The notes under the pieces are model-generated. The model saw nothing but the letters and a program-made list of their open reading frames with translations, ran no database searches and was not told the origin of the DNA. The translations under genes were made by a program, and so were the position numbers. From Candidatus Poribacteria bacterium (GTDB lineage Bacteria; Poribacteria; WGA-4E; WGA-3G), in contig JAJEEK010000056.1 in NCBI GenBank assembly GCA_022821065.1, positions 1-64,000 on the forward strand: a stretch of 64,000 nucleotides of DNA, in the 5' to 3' direction. Shown here piece by piece: positions 52,611 through 60,980 of the stretch (position 1 is its first letter; every line of letters starts with the position of its first letter).

Positions 52611-53120
52611 TTAGGAGTTGTCGGTTAAAGATATGTTTGGACGCGTCTCAGGTTCCTTGCGTGGTGGTCGCCACGCGTGGCAGCGTCCAGCAAAACGTTT
52701 TAGCGAACTGCTTTTAACGATGATCGCCTGCGGACGGAGCACCGTGGCGTAAGAGGTCAGAAGCGCGATCGTGTCAAGCAGAGAATTGTACCCTGACATC
52801 CCGGACATATCAATGTATATTTTGGTGAACGGTTCACCGAGTTCCAACGCTGCCCGAACATCAAAACCGTCAAGCACCTCGAAGTGTAGATCGGGGTGTC
52901 TCTCCCTCGCACGTTCAATGCATTTAAGGCTGATGTCCGTACCGATAACTCTTTTACAGTGCGGTGCGATCAAGGTTGTCGTTGTTCCCCATTCGCAGCC
53001 GATTTCTAACACAACATCTTCGGCGTTTACCCAGACGGGGATCGTTGCGCGATATTCTTTAACGCCGCGCGTTGCGATGAACTCGGTGTGTCCGTCAAAT
53101 AACTGGTTTTGGGTCGCCAT
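52611..53120 (-). CDS. SAM-dependent methyltransferase-like protein
   Basis: 169 aa from ATG 53120; the track start runs 44 residues into the neighbouring gene. VVLEIGCEWGTTTTLIA (38-54) is the class I SAM loop, followed by VIGTDIS (acidic strand-2 end), and YIDMSG in place of motif IV. The C-terminus RFAGRCHAWRPPRKEPE is rich in Arg and Pro. The substrate is unknown. It starts 28 bp after the HEAT/zinc gene, so they probably share a transcript. Confidence 0.72.
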   Translation of the reverse strand: MATQNQLFDGHTEFIATRGVKEYRATIPVWVNAEDVVLEIGCEWGTTTTLIAPHCKRVIGTDISLKCIERARERHPDLHFEVLDGFDVRAALELGEPFTKIYIDMSGMSGYNSLLDTIALLTSYATVLRPQAIIVKSSSLKRFAGRCHAWRPPRKEPETRPNISLTDNS

Positions 53121-53148
53121 ACAAGTCTCTAATATAGACGGTCTGTGT

Positions 53149-53697
53149 CTATACGGTTTCACACGCCTCACAGACCAAAGCGAAACGCTTTGTGCCGTTC
53201 GTCTCAAACTCCGTTTCGTAGTCGTAACTGACTTGGACGTTTGCGTCACCACACCAATCGCATCGTCCGGAGAAAGTGTGTGCCTTCTGCGCCAGCAGCA
53301 TCTCTTTCTGTTCTTCTACCTTCCGGGTTTCAGCGATGAGGTCGAGTGCGCGTTGGCGTAGTTTCGGATCCGTCTCCTCTTTAGCGATCTTCTCAAGGAG
53401 CGGTTGCAATCTCGGATCGTTCGGGTTTCCGCCATCATCGAGTGTATGCCACGCAGCTCTACGGACACGCAGATCGGGATCGACCATGCCTTTGTAAAGT
53501 GCCACCCAGACGGCATCAATCCGTTTCCGCACATGGCACGGACAGAGGTTGTCCATCGCCTCAACGCGGTCATCAGGGTCAGAAGAGTAGGCGAGTTCAA
53601 GGTAGTATTCAACTGCGTTGCCACGCAAGCGGTCCTCACGCCGGCGATGTGCGTTCTTCTGATACTTGTTCATGCCGATTTTTTTTTGCTTCGCCAT
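53149..53697 (-). CDS. HEAT-repeat protein with C-terminal zinc ribbon
   Basis: 182 aa from ATG 53697, with GGAGGG 9 nt upstream; the track start is 16 codons early. After a basic start (MAKQKKIGMNKYQKNAHRRR), two or three HEAT-like helical repeats follow (DDRVEAMDNLCPCHV, DPDLRVRRAAWHTLDDG, DPKLRQRALDLIAE). The C-terminus has CDWCG...CEAC, a four-Cys zinc ribbon. It looks like a protein- or nucleic-acid-binding adaptor; I do not recognise a named family. Confidence 0.75.
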   Translation of the reverse strand: MAKQKKIGMNKYQKNAHRRREDRLRGNAVEYYLELAYSSDPDDRVEAMDNLCPCHVRKRIDAVWVALYKGMVDPDLRVRRAAWHTLDDGGNPNDPRLQPLLEKIAKEETDPKLRQRALDLIAETRKVEEQKEMLLAQKAHTFSGRCDWCGDANVQVSYDYETEFETNGTKRFALVCEACETV

Positions 53698-53876
53698 CTG
53701 TTCCCTCCGATTTTTAAACACTATAGCATGTGGTATCTCAATCAAACTTCAGTTTATATCGCTGTTATTAGTTGAATAGAGCAACCAGAGCTATAATCAC
53801 TGCTGCGATGGCAGCACCAATGGTGAAAACGGTATTCTACTGTATAAAAAATTGTCCAAACTTTAGTATAAACTAA

Positions 53877-54158
53877 TCACGTTGTTGAAAACAGCGGCAT
53901 GAAGTCTTGCTCTTCTCGGTGTGAACGTCTTGAAATGACATCAATTTTGCACGCAAGCCTATCTTCTAAAAATTGTTGGAGACCGATAAAATCCGTCAGC
54001 TCGGCACTGTCATCAAAATCTACCAAGAGGTCCAGATCACTGTCTGCGTGGAAATCTCCGCGTGTATACGAGCCGAAGATGCCTTTAATTTCTGCCTTAT
54101 ATCTCTGACGAATTATGTCCTTCATCTCTACGATTGTATTTCTCAAGTTATCAATCAT
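53877..54158 (-). CDS. Lone minimal nucleotidyltransferase (MNT) antitoxin-like protein
   Basis: 93 aa, AAGGAG 8 nt before the ATG. GIFGSYTRGDFHADSDLDLLVDF is the complete MNT motif (GS-x10-D-x-D). Such proteins are usually the antitoxin partner of a HEPN (HepT) toxin. The expected downstream HEPN gene is absent: only about 130 bp of AT-rich DNA follows, with a short hydrophobic frame. It is therefore an orphan or a decayed pair. Confidence 0.85.
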   Translation of the reverse strand: MIDNLRNTIVEMKDIIRQRYKAEIKGIFGSYTRGDFHADSDLDLLVDFDDSAELTDFIGLQQFLEDRLACKIDVISRRSHREEQDFMPLFSTT

Positions 54159-54214
54159 GACGAGACTCCTTGCATTGCGAATTTATTGGGTGGACGGCGG
54201 ACAGCACCCGCCTA

Positions 54215-55525
54215 TCATTTCCCACTGTTTACAAGTGCTTCGACTTCTTCAATTTCTATTGGGACACCACTGGTTAGGTTTTCGTTGCCAGATTCTGTGA
54301 CGAGAATGTCGTCTTCTATGCGGACACCGATACCTAAGTACTTCGATGGAACTCCCTTGGTGTCTTCAGCGACGTAGAGTCCGGGTTCAATGGTTATGAT
54401 CATTCCGGGTTGGAAGGTTTTGTAATCGCCGTTTGGTTCGCGGACACAATTGACATCGTGGACATCTAAGCCGATCATGTGTCCGATGCGGTACATGTAA
54501 AACTGCCGGAATGCGCCGTCCTCTATCAACTTCTCTATTTTTTTCTTTTTCTTTAGGAGCCCGAGGCTGAGCATCCCTTCTGTTAGGAGTTCAATCGACT
54601 TTTGGTGCGGTTCGTCAATAGAGACTCCGGGACGGATACCGTCGATAATAGTCTTATGTGCGTCAAGGACAATCTGATAGATTTCGCGCTGCGCTTCAGT
54701 GAAGGCACCGTTTGCTGGAAAAGTACGGGTGACATCGCCGCAGTACCGATTGTATTCCGCGCCTGCGTCGAGTAGTACAAGGTTTCCGTCCTCGATTTCA
54801 CAGTCATTTGTGGTGTAGTGGAGTATTGTAGCGTTTCCACCACTTGCGACGATTGTCGGGAACGCTGCGCCGCCAGCACCGTTCATTCGGAACGTGGATT
54901 CGACAAGCGATTCCAACTGGTATTCATAGAGTCCGGGTCGAACCGCCTGCATCGCTGCGACATGACCGGCGACTGTAATCTCGGTTGCCATTCGCATGCG
55001 TTCCAACTCCGTCTCATTTTTGATTAACCGCATCTCGCTGAGAATAGGACTCGGATCAACTAAGGTGTCGATACCTTTACCGCCTCGAACTTTTGACTTG
55101 ACAGCGCGTGTAAAACGGGTAAGCATTTCGCTATCAACATCCTCATTGGAACCGAGCGTATAATAGAGCCGTTCCGCGTCCTGTAAATATTCCCCGATTT
55201 TTTCATTAAATTTCTCTATCGGATAGGCTTTATCTGCGCCGTATTTCTTACGTGCGTCTCTAACACCGACGCGCTTGCCGTTCCAGATTTCGGACTGTTT
55301 GTCTTTCGGACGCACAAACAAGATATACTGGTGCTTCGGATGTTCGGGTGCGATGACACAAATCGACTCCGGTTCTTCAAATCCAGTAAGGTAGTAAAAG
55401 TTTGGGTCTGGACGATAGATGTATTCGGTGTCGTGGTTCCACCGTGCCGGTGGATTACTGGCGAAGATAGCGACACCACCCGGTCCCATTTTTTCAATAA
55501 AGACTTCGCGATTCTGTTTGTGCAA
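54215..55525 (-). CDS. Xaa-Pro aminopeptidase (M24B)
   Basis: 436 aa, PepP-like. The N-terminal AMP_N domain (about 1-130) precedes the M24 pita-bread domain. Metal ligands are visible: LLDAGAEYNRYCGDVTRTFP (two Asp), GHMIGLDVHD (His), TIEPGLY (Glu) and VRIEDDILVT (Glu). It removes N-terminal residues before proline, in the cytoplasm. The start is TTG (55523-55525) with GGGAGGA 6 nt upstream. It follows an M14-like gene on the same strand. Confidence 0.93.
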   Translation of the reverse strand: MHKQNREVFIEKMGPGGVAIFASNPPARWNHDTEYIYRPDPNFYYLTGFEEPESICVIAPEHPKHQYILFVRPKDKQSEIWNGKRVGVRDARKKYGADKAYPIEKFNEKIGEYLQDAERLYYTLGSNEDVDSEMLTRFTRAVKSKVRGGKGIDTLVDPSPILSEMRLIKNETELERMRMATEITVAGHVAAMQAVRPGLYEYQLESLVESTFRMNGAGGAAFPTIVASGGNATILHYTTNDCEIEDGNLVLLDAGAEYNRYCGDVTRTFPANGAFTEAQREIYQIVLDAHKTIIDGIRPGVSIDEPHQKSIELLTEGMLSLGLLKKKKKIEKLIEDGAFRQFYMYRIGHMIGLDVHDVNCVREPNGDYKTFQPGMIITIEPGLYVAEDTKGVPSKYLGIGVRIEDDILVTESGNENLTSGVPIEIEEVEALVNSGK

Positions 55526-55557
55526 GCCGGTTCCTCCCTGTGAAACTGCAGTGAATG

Positions 55558-56544
55558 TTAGAGATACCCAATAGGTGTACCGATTTTGCCGACAGTACCG
55601 CCGCTGGCGACCATTGGGTAGATTGGTTTTGACCAGAAAATACCGTCAACGGGTGAAGTTATGGTTTCCTGTACATTACCGAAGACATCACAAATATCAG
55701 CAACGGGTTGTGATACCGTCAGCTGCTCATATAATTCCGCTCTATAATTGATGAATCCGCCTTCATTGCTGAGGATGGGTACAAATTTTTTCACAACAAT
55801 CTGCTGTTCAGGGATATCTGGTGTTCCAGCAATGAAGTTGTAATATTGTAGCACATTTAGCACGCCGCGGACACCTTTTTCGATGCTTGTGGCATCCCAT
55901 CCGTGTGTTCCACCTAATTCTGGGTCAATTGTTGGAATGCCGACCTCTGGTGCTGCTTGTGCGAGTTGTCCTTTTGGCCCCTTCTGGTCGAGGATGTATC
56001 CGATCCCGAAGACGCGTGCGAGTTCGAGACATGCGTCGTGCAGTGTATGTTTTTTGTCAACGCGGACGCGAACCTCATCAATCATCGGTTGCACGCCGCC
56101 TTGATGCAAATCGATGCAATAGTCCGACTGCTGGACTGCCTTCTGGAAAAGGTGATAGGCTATCCGTTCGCTTGATGTCCCGTCGCGTCTCCCCGGAAAA
56201 CAGCGGTTCATTTTACGGTTATCCACAGGGCTAAATGCCTGTTTTGCGTGAAATGCGTGGAAGTTGACGATCGGCACGGCGATAATTTTACCGTGCAACC
56301 GCTCTGGCGTGATCGTCTGGAGAATTTTGTGGACAACGGCGATTCCGTTGAGTTCATCCCCATCGCTGATTGCTTGGAGATAGAGCGTTTTGCCGGGATG
56401 TTTTCCGTTGATTAAGACAATCGGGAGCCGGACAGCCGTTCCGTCAGGCATCGTGCCGACCTTGAGGTATCCGTCCATCCGAGTTCCGGGTTGCGCAGCC
56501 ACTTTGCCGACCACCAAGCCAGCGTGGCGATTATTTTTTTTCAT
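55558..56544 (-). CDS. Succinylglutamate-desuccinylase/aspartoacylase-like protein with altered zinc motif
   Basis: 328 aa from ATG 56544; the track start is 33 codons early. The fold fits M14-type AstE/AspA deacylases: PGKTLYLQAISDGDELNG, then NFHAFHAKQAFSPVDNRKMNRCFPG and CIDLHQGG. The first zinc motif is normally H-x2-E; here it reads DGDE, so Asp61 replaces His. The later His is present. The C-terminal lobe (TSPVDGIFW) is the usual barrel-sandwich-like domain. Activity and substrate are uncertain. It diverges from rpiA with a 110-bp gap. Confidence 0.83.
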   Translation of the reverse strand: MKKNNRHAGLVVGKVAAQPGTRMDGYLKVGTMPDGTAVRLPIVLINGKHPGKTLYLQAISDGDELNGIAVVHKILQTITPERLHGKIIAVPIVNFHAFHAKQAFSPVDNRKMNRCFPGRRDGTSSERIAYHLFQKAVQQSDYCIDLHQGGVQPMIDEVRVRVDKKHTLHDACLELARVFGIGYILDQKGPKGQLAQAAPEVGIPTIDPELGGTHGWDATSIEKGVRGVLNVLQYYNFIAGTPDIPEQQIVVKKFVPILSNEGGFINYRAELYEQLTVSQPVADICDVFGNVQETITSPVDGIFWSKPIYPMVASGGTVGKIGTPIGYL

Positions 56545-56615
56545 GATGGGTATTGTAGCACAATTCAGGAAATATGTCAAATTGCGGAACCGATAATCAA
56601 TAACGCTATAAAAAC

Positions 56616-56644
56616 TTGATTTTGAGTCCCTTTTCTGGTACACT
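56616..56644 (+). promoter_or_regulatory. Possible rpiA promoter (short leader)
   Basis: TTGATT (56616-56621), 17-bp spacer, TACACT (56639-56644), only 10 bp before ATG 56655. Transcription would begin a few bases before or at the ATG, giving a nearly leaderless mRNA. Weak evidence. Confidence 0.4.
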
Positions 56645-56654
56645 TGTAGGTATC

Positions 56655-57344
56655 ATGAACACCGAACATCAGAAAAAAATTGCTGCAGAAAAAGCGATAG
56701 AAGCTGTCCAATCCGGTATGATCGTCGGATTAGGTACAGGTTCCACTGTCTATTACGCGCTCCTGAAGCTCGGCACGATGGTGCGCGACGGACTCGATAT
56801 TGTCGGTATCCCTACCTCTGAGGGGACCGAGCAAATCGCGTTAGAACAAAAGATACCGCTCACAACGCTTACCATGAATCCTACCATTGATCTGACGATT
56901 GACGGCGCTGATGAGGTTGATGCCCATCTCAACTTGATTAAAGGCGGCGGTGCTGCGCTCGTTAGAGAAAAGATTATCGCCAACGCCTCAAAAAAAATAC
57001 TGATTGTCGTCGATGAAAGCAAGGTGTCTCGTGTCCTGGGCACAACGTTTCCGCTTCCTGTGGAGATTGTGCGGTTCGGGTGGGAAGCCACACAGACTGA
57101 GGTCAATCGGATTTGTGGAAAGTCAACTTTACGGGTCGCGTCCACTCAGGATGGAAAGGAAAACGCCCTGATAACCGACAACGGCAACTATATCCTAGAC
57201 TGCCATTTTGACGGGATCCCAGCACCTGCAAAAGTTGAGTTGCAGCTGAACAACATTCCCGGAGTGGTAGAGAATGGGATTTTTGTCAACCGTGCCGACA
57301 AGGTCATTATCGGTACACCTTCCGGTATCCGTTACCTGGAGTAG
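56655..57344 (+). CDS. rpiA: Ribose-5-phosphate isomerase A
   Basis: 229 aa from ATG 56655; the track start is 13 codons early and lies in the promoter. VGLGTGSTVYYAL is the ribose-phosphate loop, TIDGADEVD carries catalytic acids and KGGGAALVREKI the substrate lysine. It interconverts ribose-5-P and ribulose-5-P in the pentose phosphate pathway. No good SD is seen. The next gene starts 5 bp after the stop and overlaps its own SD with the end of rpiA. Confidence 0.96.
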   Translation: MNTEHQKKIAAEKAIEAVQSGMIVGLGTGSTVYYALLKLGTMVRDGLDIVGIPTSEGTEQIALEQKIPLTTLTMNPTIDLTIDGADEVDAHLNLIKGGGAALVREKIIANASKKILIVVDESKVSRVLGTTFPLPVEIVRFGWEATQTEVNRICGKSTLRVASTQDGKENALITDNGNYILDCHFDGIPAPAKVELQLNNIPGVVENGIFVNRADKVIIGTPSGIRYLE

Positions 57345-57349
57345 CGTCA

Positions 57350-58228
57350 ATGCTTCGACATCTTGTCTTCGTCTGCTTGATTATTTTTTCCGCTATTGCG
57401 ATTCCCATCCGTGTTCGCGGTGAAGTCCTTACTGAAAGTGGATTGGTAGACGTTCCGACGGGGCGGGTGCTGCAGCACGGCATATTCGAGGCAGGCACTT
57501 ACCTCAGTTTCCCACAAAAGACAACAAACCGCTCCACGGCAAACCTTGGGGATGCGGTTGCCGTGCGTCTCAACTTCGGGTTGTTTGACCGACTTGAAGT
57601 CGGGTTGACACATCTCTGGGACGAAGACGATCCAGATTCAACCCTTGCGCGGACTGCGAACTTGAAGTTCCTGCTCCTAAAAGAGGGAGAATCAGGCGCA
57701 GTTCCGGGTGTCGCAATAGGCATAGAGGCACTCGGGAACACGTTTTTTTTCTCAGATTCAGAAGTGGAAAGCGATGAAATGCCCTCCGCGTTCTTGGCAG
57801 TCAGTAAAACCTTTAATCTACCGCGAGTCCATCTGTTTTCTTTGCACATCGGTATCGGCACACAGCATTTCGCATTTGAGGAAAGTCCTATCGGTATATT
57901 TGCCGGTCTGAGCAAAGAATTCTACCCAGCTTTCGCGAGAGGCGACATTAAGACGAGTTTGGAGTTCGATGGTGCAGGTGTGAACGCGGGGATGCGGTAC
58001 ACCACTTCAAGCGGACTTCAGGTCGCACTCGGCGCCGAGACTTTGAACAAACCGGACGAATTACGCTACCTTGCTGTCGTCTCGTGGACAAATGAAAAGC
58101 TGCTTGAACAGATTAAGGAAACGAGACGACTCGTCACACAGGCAACGAAACTTGTAATTGAGGCAAAACGCGCGATTTCAGAGGAAAAAACGACAGATAA
58201 GGCTACTGAGCCTCCACCGTCGCAATAG
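57350..58228 (+). CDS. Exported outer-membrane-type beta-barrel-like protein
   Basis: 292 aa. Signal peptide of about 24 residues (VCLIIFSAIAIPIRVRG). The body has repeating amphipathic beta strands (LNFGLFDRLEVGLTHLW, VHLFSLHIGIGTQHF, GMRYTTSSGLQVALGAE), the pattern of YjbH-like or other outer-membrane barrels. It ends in a charged helix (EQIKETRRLVTQATKL) rather than a barrel-closing strand. GGAG lies 8 nt before the ATG. Its 3' end overlaps the convergent OmpA-like gene by 26 bp. Confidence 0.7.
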   Translation: MLRHLVFVCLIIFSAIAIPIRVRGEVLTESGLVDVPTGRVLQHGIFEAGTYLSFPQKTTNRSTANLGDAVAVRLNFGLFDRLEVGLTHLWDEDDPDSTLARTANLKFLLLKEGESGAVPGVAIGIEALGNTFFFSDSEVESDEMPSAFLAVSKTFNLPRVHLFSLHIGIGTQHFAFEESPIGIFAGLSKEFYPAFARGDIKTSLEFDGAGVNAGMRYTTSSGLQVALGAETLNKPDELRYLAVVSWTNEKLLEQIKETRRLVTQATKLVIEAKRAISEEKTTDKATEPPPSQ

Positions 58229-59126
58229 ATTGCATCACTGTTTGGAGCGATGTCATGAGTTCCGACAAAAAATCTTGGGGTGGCACGAGTATAATTTCGA
58301 TTCGCCGATTTTTGGCTTTTGCCTCCGGCGTTTCGGCGGTGTCTATCGGTTGATAGAAGGCGTATCCGGTCGCTGCCAAACGTTCTGCCCTAACGTTGGC
58401 GTGTTGTTGTAAGTATTTCACGGCTGCGATTGCGCGTTCGGTTGAGAGGTTCCAGTTCCGGAGTGCGTCGCCGCCGATCGGCGTGTTATCTGTGTGTCCC
58501 TCAATCCGGATGGCGTAATCCGAATAGTCGGCGTTTAGGAGTACCTCTTCCGAAATTGCGTCGAGCAGTGATTTTCCCTCTGTACTGAGAATCGCACTGC
58601 CGGTTTCAAATAGAATTTTTCCTTTGACATCAAGTTTCAACCGTCCCGCCTCATCTAACACAGCACCTACCGTATCCTTAAACCGTTCTTGGATAGCAGC
58701 GATTGACCGTTGCGATTGTACCCGAATCCGTTGTAATTCGGATTCAATCTCGGTGAGTTTCGCGCGGAGACTCTCTTTCTCACGTTCAAGTGCGCTTTTG
58801 TCTTGTTGGAGTTCGTTCCGTTCAGCAGCGATTTTTCGGGCGGCTTCGCTCGCGTTCTGCAATATCTCTTTCGTTTGATTGAGTTCCGAACGTGTCTCCG
58901 CTAAGGTCTTCTGCGTTTCAGATAGTGTGCTTTCGGTCTCGGTTAACTTCTTTTCGAGATCGGCTTTCGTCGTCTCAGTTTTTTGCAGTGTGGTTTGGGT
59001 TGTCTCTAATTCTGTCTGCGTCTGTTTGAGTCCGTTTGACGTTGAATAGAACAGGATTCCCAAAACAACGGTGGCAATAGCGAGAACGGAGACAGATACG
59101 ATCGCCAGAATTTTTTCTTTAGGCAT
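58203..59126 (-). CDS. OmpA/MotB C-terminal domain protein with coiled coil
   Basis: 307 aa. One membrane helix (about 5-28, ILAIVSVSVLAIATVVLGILF), a long coiled coil (about 30-150, heptads of T/E/K/L such as LEKKLTETESTLSETQKTL), then an OmpA-like peptidoglycan-binding domain. That domain shows LFETGSAILSTEGKSLLDAI, RIEGHTDNTPI and NRRIEIILVP. The inner-membrane anchor with a periplasmic peptidoglycan grip resembles TolR/MotB-type anchors. It overlaps the RNHCP gene by 8 bp upstream and converges on the barrel gene. Confidence 0.92.
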   Translation of the reverse strand: MPKEKILAIVSVSVLAIATVVLGILFYSTSNGLKQTQTELETTQTTLQKTETTKADLEKKLTETESTLSETQKTLAETRSELNQTKEILQNASEAARKIAAERNELQQDKSALEREKESLRAKLTEIESELQRIRVQSQRSIAAIQERFKDTVGAVLDEAGRLKLDVKGKILFETGSAILSTEGKSLLDAISEEVLLNADYSDYAIRIEGHTDNTPIGGDALRNWNLSTERAIAAVKYLQQHANVRAERLAATGYAFYQPIDTAETPEAKAKNRRIEIILVPPQDFLSELMTSLQTVMQSIATVEAQ

Positions 59127-59424
59127 TTATTTCTCCTTGTAGGCGAAGGATCGCGTCAAAGTTGTCATTTTTTGAGGTTTTGTTATTTTTTTCTATCCCG
59201 CACATTGTGCAGCGGTGTGTGAGGATATAATTACCGTGCTTTACGGTAAAGCCTACCGGTTTCATTAAACCGTGGCAGGTTGCGGAGCGGTCGCCGGGGT
59301 TGACATCGACGTGTTGACTCCAGAGACATTCTGGACAGTGGTTGGTGTAGCCGTTGCCTTTAACAACAGCACCACACTGTGTGCAGGTAAAATCTTCAAC
59401 GTGGCGTTGGAATTTTTTGTTCAC
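59119..59424 (-). CDS. RNHCP domain zinc-binding protein
   Basis: 101 aa. Cysteine-rich: FTCTQCGAVV, YTNHCPECLWSQHVDVNPGDR, ATCHGLM, HRCTMCG. This matches the RNHCP domain, in which the motif R-N-H-C-P here reads T-N-H-C-P. The function of the family is unknown; zinc binding is expected. The start is GTG, overlapping the TGA of the upstream gene (GTGA), so translation is coupled. Confidence 0.85.
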   Translation of the reverse strand: MNKKFQRHVEDFTCTQCGAVVKGNGYTNHCPECLWSQHVDVNPGDRSATCHGLMKPVGFTVKHGNYILTHRCTMCGIEKNNKTSKNDNFDAILRLQGEINA

Positions 59425-59690
59425 TGGTCAGTGCTCATATTTTTGGCTTGTGCGAGTCGGTCTAATGTCCGTTTTAGACTTGGCGACACCGAGGCGGCGC
59501 GTTCTAAATTCCAGTGACTTTGAACGAATTCGCTCAAAAGCGTATTATATTGATTGCCCACGCTGAGTGTTGCCCCTTGTGTCGGCACCAATGCTTCACG
59601 AATCACTTTCTTTCCACTTCTTCGGGCAAGCGATATAAGAAACTCTTTGGGGTTCAAGATATCGTCTGTTGGTGATGGAATTCGATGCAA
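59421..59690 (-). CDS. Short protein, probable C-terminal remnant of an ATPase partner
   Basis: 89 aa from TTG 59690 with no SD. Residues 13-80 (ILNPKEFLISLARRSGKK, NQYNTLLSEFVQSHWNLERA, SVSPSLKRTLDRLAQ) look like the end of a larger protein commonly encoded after AAA ATPases (DUF4276-like); that comparison is from memory. It begins 15 bp after the ATPase stop, where a full-length partner would start. A deletion of the N-terminal part is the simplest reading. It is coupled by GTGA overlap to the RNHCP gene. Confidence 0.55.
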   Translation of the reverse strand: MHRIPSPTDDILNPKEFLISLARRSGKKVIREALVPTQGATLSVGNQYNTLLSEFVQSHWNLERAASVSPSLKRTLDRLAQAKNMSTDQ

Positions 59691-59705
59691 CGGAGTTGGT
59701 TATGC

Positions 59706-60857
59706 TCATTCTGGTAAAACCAACCCTCCAATATGTTTAGGGTGGGTTTGGGGGAGTACAACTTCACCTACTGTAAACCCATTCTTAAGAAGCACACACA
59801 CATCATCAAAATCAGAGGAAGGTTTGACTACTGTTCCCTCTTTGCTGGGTATGAGCAAAAGCACTTCTCTCCCATCAATACCTGGTTCTATAAGTAGCAC
59901 ATCGCTTTGTGTACTAACCAACACCTGAGATCTTCGACTTCTTTGCAAGCGAGAAATAGAAGGCGCGAGTTGAGAAACAATGCCGATATTTAAAGAGAGT
60001 TCCGGTTCCTCTAATAATACTATGGAGTCGTTTTCAAGGAGAGACCACAAGAGTCCAATAAGTCGAAGCACTCCATCCGAAAATTGGTCTTCGCAATGCC
60101 CTTCTTCGGTCGGGTGCCAGTGGGAATAACGCGCTCGTAAATGTGGCCGTCCTATTTTGTCACGAATAAATTCCAATTTTTCAAACTGCGGGACAGCGAT
60201 TTTGAGGGTATGCTCAATCCTTTTGAGACGAGCCCGGCGGGTACTTGGATGCACGCCCGCGACGCGTTCGAGGAAAGCCTGACCAAACGGATCGTCTTCG
60301 ATAACTTTACCTTGAATGGCATCCCCGAAACGGATGAGTTGTGGCACGAGATGCAGATAGGTAACATTACGAAGGAATCGCCCAATCTCCCGAAACTTCG
60401 CATTGGCAGCATTCTGTTCAAGTGCGGTCTGGATAAGGCGGTCTGGATCTGCGTTATCGTCTGCATCGGGTCTATCAAGAAGGCGTTCGCCCTCTCTCCA
60501 GACGCGCTCATGGCTGAGAAGCGTTTGGCAATGTTCACGATCTGCTTGACGGAATCCGAGACTGTATCGCCATGTTGCGGGGGCATCTGGCGTATCGGCG
60601 ATGTGAATTTCGATAGAAACCTCTGGGTCTTGCCTCGCGGACAAGCATCGAATTTTGGAGACACCACCTCGGTCACCGATCGCTTTTTGGAGTCCGCCCC
60701 CTTCGGCTTTGGCGATATCGCGGAGAAAGCGAAAGATGTCTAACAGGTTGGATTTACCTGAGGCATTCGGACCGACGATAAACTGACGTTCCCTAAGTGG
60801 CACATCAATATGCTGAAAGTTCCGCCAGTTTTTGACGATAAGCCGATTGATAATCAT
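59706..60857 (-). CDS. AAA-family ATPase (AAA_21, RecF/OLD-like)
   Basis: 383 aa from ATG 60857; the track start adds 36 residues without similarity. IVGPNASGKSNLLDI is Walker A, FSDGVLRLIGLLWSLL the signature region, and VLLEEPELSLN Walker B. These SMC/RecF-like ATPases often work with a nuclease or TOPRIM/DUF4276 partner, some in phage defence. Here the next gene is only a fragment of such a partner. The ATPase itself is intact. Confidence 0.85.
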   Translation of the reverse strand: MIINRLIVKNWRNFQHIDVPLRERQFIVGPNASGKSNLLDIFRFLRDIAKAEGGGLQKAIGDRGGVSKIRCLSARQDPEVSIEIHIADTPDAPATWRYSLGFRQADREHCQTLLSHERVWREGERLLDRPDADDNADPDRLIQTALEQNAANAKFREIGRFLRNVTYLHLVPQLIRFGDAIQGKVIEDDPFGQAFLERVAGVHPSTRRARLKRIEHTLKIAVPQFEKLEFIRDKIGRPHLRARYSHWHPTEEGHCEDQFSDGVLRLIGLLWSLLENDSIVLLEEPELSLNIGIVSQLAPSISRLQRSRRSQVLVSTQSDVLLIEPGIDGREVLLLIPSKEGTVVKPSSDFDDVCVLLKNGFTVGEVVLPQTHPKHIGGLVLPE

Positions 60858-60980
60858 AACAGTAAGTTCCCTACAATAGATGTTCCAATAAATCTGATAT
60901 GCAAATAGTAACACATTCGGCAAGCAAAAATCAACGCATAGAATATTGGCGTTCGAGTTTTGCATTGTATGATTCCGAGA

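Noticed and set aside
53768-53840. Hydrophobic frame (IGAAIAAVIIALVALFN) on the minus strand
   Set aside because: No ATG, GTG or SD gives a credible small membrane protein; probably a remnant.
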